The notes beneath the pieces are model-generated. The model was given only the letters and a program-made list of their open reading frames with translations. It ran no database searches and was not told where the DNA came from. 23,794 nt of DNA. It comes from Vulcanimicrobiia bacterium (GTDB lineage: Bacteria; Eremiobacterota; Eremiobacteria; Baltobacterales; Baltobacteraceae). The DNA lies in assembly GCA_024281135.1 (NCBI GenBank), contig JAMXLG010000252.1, positions 1-23,794 on the forward strand. The letters are read 5' to 3'. A program made the position numbers and the translations under genes. This document shows, piece by piece, positions 21,999 through 23,794 of this stretch. Position 1 is the first letter of the stretch. Every line of letters begins with the position of its first letter.

Positions 21999-23794
21999 CT
22001 AGATCAGCATCGCCTCGGTAACCGCTTGATCTTCACTCCAGGTGCGGCCTTCGGCCATGAGCTTCGCAAGCTTGTCCTCACCGAGTGCATCGCGCAGCGC
22101 GGGAATGACTGCATCATACTCTTGCTGTTCGGTGTAATCGCGCAACGCTTCGAGCACCGCAAACTGCACGTCGACGTATCCCAGGATGAGCGCTGCGCGT
22201 CTACGGTCTTCGATCACCGGTGCATCGGCGTTCGGGCGCAGCGCGGCAATGGCCGCAAGATGCTGCAGCGTCCACACGAGACCTTCGGAATATTCCGAAT
22301 CGCGCGACGCCGAGAGCGCTTTTCGCGCGGCAGTGCGCGCTTCATCGTACCGGCGCAATGCCAAAAGATACGCCGCCGCGTTGTTCCCCGCGATCGCAAC
22401 GCCGAGAGTTTCGCCGAATGCACGGAGGATCGCAAGCGCTTCGTCGGCGAGCCGCAGCGCCTCGGCCGCATCCCCGCCTTGAAACTCCATCTCGGCCAGA
22501 TTTATCGCAATAATTGCGGCCCACACCTCCGCGCCTACGGCCTGCGCGACTGCCAACGCCTCGCCAAAGCGTTGCCTCGCCCCGGGAAGATCGCCTGCGA
22601 ACAGACGCGCGCGTCCCAAACCCTGCAATGCGAAAATGACCGGTCTCTGGAGGCCAAGTGACCGTGCTGCTTCCAAGGCCTGCCCGAGCAGCATTTCCCC
22701 CTCTTTAATATTGCCGAGAAAGATCTGCGCCCGGCCCACCTGTCCCTGTGCCCAGATGATGCCGGTCGGATTGGCAAGCTCGCGGTAGCGCGCCAACGCT
22801 CGCTCCGCCGTCGCTCGGCCCGCCTTGTATTGGCTGAGCACCGTCTCCAAAGCCGCTTCGGCAAGATCGAGCGCGGCAAGGACCCCGAGAGGTGTATCCG
22901 CCGTGACACGCTGCTGCGCAGTCTGCACCCAGCGCCGTCCCTCCGCTGGACCGAAAGAATTCCGCACTCGGCGCAACACGCCCACGAGGCGTTGTCCGAG
23001 TAGCACGTCACCGCGCGCGCCGAACGCCCAGGAAAGCACCGTTCGAAAATTCTCCAGCTCCGGCTCGACATGCGCAAACCATGCACGATCCGGCCCGATC
23101 TCCCAGATGTCGTTGAGTTGCTCCGCTAGTTCAAGAAACGCGCGCGCATGCGCACGCGCAGTCGTATCCTCCTCGCCGGCGTCACCGAGTTTCTCACGAG
23201 CGTACTGACGCGTCGACTCCAAGAGCCGATACCGCGTCTCGCTTCCCACCGCTTCGGTTTGCACGAGCGATTTGTCAACGAGCGAGAAGAGCAGATCGAG
23301 CACCGCGATCTCATCCATCACGCCCTCGCTGCACACGGCCTCAGCGATTTCCAACGTGAAACCACCGGCGAAGATTGAGAGCTTTCGAAGCAGCGCGCGT
23401 TCGTCATCGGAGAGCAGATCGTAACTCCAATCGATCAGCGCTCGCATCGTCTGGTGGCGCGGTAATGCACTGCGATCCCCCGCGGTGAGCACGCGGAAGC
23501 GCTCGTCGAGACTATGTGCGAGTTGTCGCGGCGAGAGCCCTTTCACGCGCGCCGCCGCCAGTTCGATGGCAAGCGGTATCCCGTCGAGCCGCCGGCAGAT
23601 GTCCACAACATGTGGCACGCTCTCAACGGTCAAACTAAAGCGGTTGTCTGCGGATACTGCGCGTTCGCTGAAAAGCCGCGTCGCCCCGTACTGCGACATC
23701 TCATCTGCGGTTAGCAATTCTGCCGCTGAGGGAACGGGAAGAGACGGCATGCGATATGTCTGCTCACCCGCGATTCTCAAGCTCTCTCGACTGG
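21999..23794 (-). CDS. NB-ARC / TPR ATPase of the AfsR-LuxR type, N-terminus outside window
   Basis: The frame is open to the window edge, where SRESLRIAGEQTYRMPSLPVP is read, the common end of the NB-ARC ATPase segment in AfsR/COG3903-like proteins. Therefore a TTG at 23780 is not a real start and the P-loop lies beyond the window. The visible part continues with the GIPLAIELAAARVKGLSPRQLAHSLDERFRVLT helical segment, then the winged-helix DLLSDDERALLRKLSIFAGGFTLEIAEAVC and the LVDKSLVQTE strand. After that come TPR repeats through to the C-terminus (for example GDLPGARQRFGEALAVAQAVG and GDAAEALRLADEALAILRAFGE). Such proteins are ATP-dependent switches, often with an N-terminal DNA-binding or cyclase domain. 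It precedes the ECF sigma gene by 41 bp. Confidence 0.9.
   Translation of the reverse strand, partial: SRESLRIAGEQTYRMPSLPVPSAAELLTADEMSQYGATRLFSERAVSADNRFSLTVESVPHVVDICRRLDGIPLAIELAAARVKGLSPRQLAHSLDERFRVLTAGDRSALPRHQTMRALIDWSYDLLSDDERALLRKLSIFAGGFTLEIAEAVCSEGVMDEIAVLDLLFSLVDKSLVQTEAVGSETRYRLLESTRQYAREKLGDAGEEDTTARAHARAFLELAEQLNDIWEIGPDRAWFAHVEPELENFRTVLSWAFGARGDVLLGQRLVGVLRRVRNSFGPAEGRRWVQTAQQRVTADTPLGVLAALDLAEAALETVLSQYKAGRATAERALARYRELANPTGIIWAQGQVGRAQIFLGNIKEGEMLLGQALEAARSLGLQRPVIFALQGLGRARLFAGDLPGARQRFGEALAVAQAVGAEVWAAIIAINLAEMEFQGGDAAEALRLADEALAILRAFGETLGVAIAGNNAAAYLLALRRYDEARTAARKALSASRDSEYSEGLVWTLQHLAAIAALRPNADAPVIEDRRRAALILGYVDVQFAVLEALRDYTEQQEYDAVIPALRDALGEDKLAKLMAEGRTWSEDQAVTEAMLI

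Noticed and set aside
21942..22661. Plus-strand frame opposite the TPR part of the NB-ARC protein
   Set aside because: No recognisable domain and antisense to well-formed TPR repeats.

Overview
The window is densely coding, with short intergenic gaps (all under 130 bp), moderately GC-rich, and has no RNA genes, insertion sequences or CRISPR arrays that I can see. Lipoproteins with Gly-rich stretches after the lipobox cysteine, a sedolisin (S53) peptidase, an Ig/Vgb-type propeller protein, TPR regulators and several ECF sigma factors together recall soil-dwelling Candidatus Eremiobacterota (WPS-2) or a similar uncultured phylum. That placement is inference from gene style, not from a marker gene.

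Layout. (1) 1-4292, plus strand: the 3' end of an azoreductase, a CGNR zinc-finger regulator, an ECF41 sigma factor carrying the three signature motifs of that group (WLPEP, DGGGK, NPDKL), an alpha/beta hydrolase, a carboxymuconolactone-decarboxylase-like (AhpD fold) protein and a short-chain dehydrogenase. Two copies of TGTCACA-N16-(G/T)GTC lie exactly upstream of the hydrolase and of the decarboxylase-like gene, so the sigma factor very probably drives these neighbours. (2) 4239-5831, minus: a four-helix membrane protein with an internal duplication, a GNAT acetyltransferase and a secreted protein. (3) 5942-12572, minus: a TPR regulator with an HTH, followed by three lipoprotein genes (unknown, S53 peptidase, Ig + seven-bladed Vgb-like propeller) joined by two 4-bp ATGA overlaps. 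(4) 12645-13451, plus: an orphan WtpA-like oxyanion-binding protein. (5) 13430-17085, minus: a co-directional cluster of GAF-SpoIIE phosphatase, RsbW-like anti-sigma kinase, DUF899 protein, a previously easy-to-miss 47-residue membrane microprotein, and a second ECF sigma factor with a SnoaL-like tail. A divergent STAS anti-anti-sigma gene (17210-17515) completes the partner-switching set. (6) 17547-19498: a stand-alone 5' nuclease, a secreted protein and a small coiled-coil protein. (7) 19574-23794, minus: a truncated NB-ARC/TPR ATPase, a third ECF sigma factor with an N-terminal extension of about 100 residues, and a 14-helix MFS drug exporter whose start overlaps the sigma gene.

Taken together the window is rich in stress and envelope regulation: three ECF sigma factors of different architecture, none with a classical zinc-binding anti-sigma factor beside it, plus one full partner-switching phosphatase/kinase/antagonist set. 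The best candidates for something new are the partner-switch/DUF899/microprotein/ECF cluster (13430-17515), the ECF41 module with a cysteine-free decarboxylase-like target (901-4292), and the coupled three-lipoprotein operon (5942-11012).
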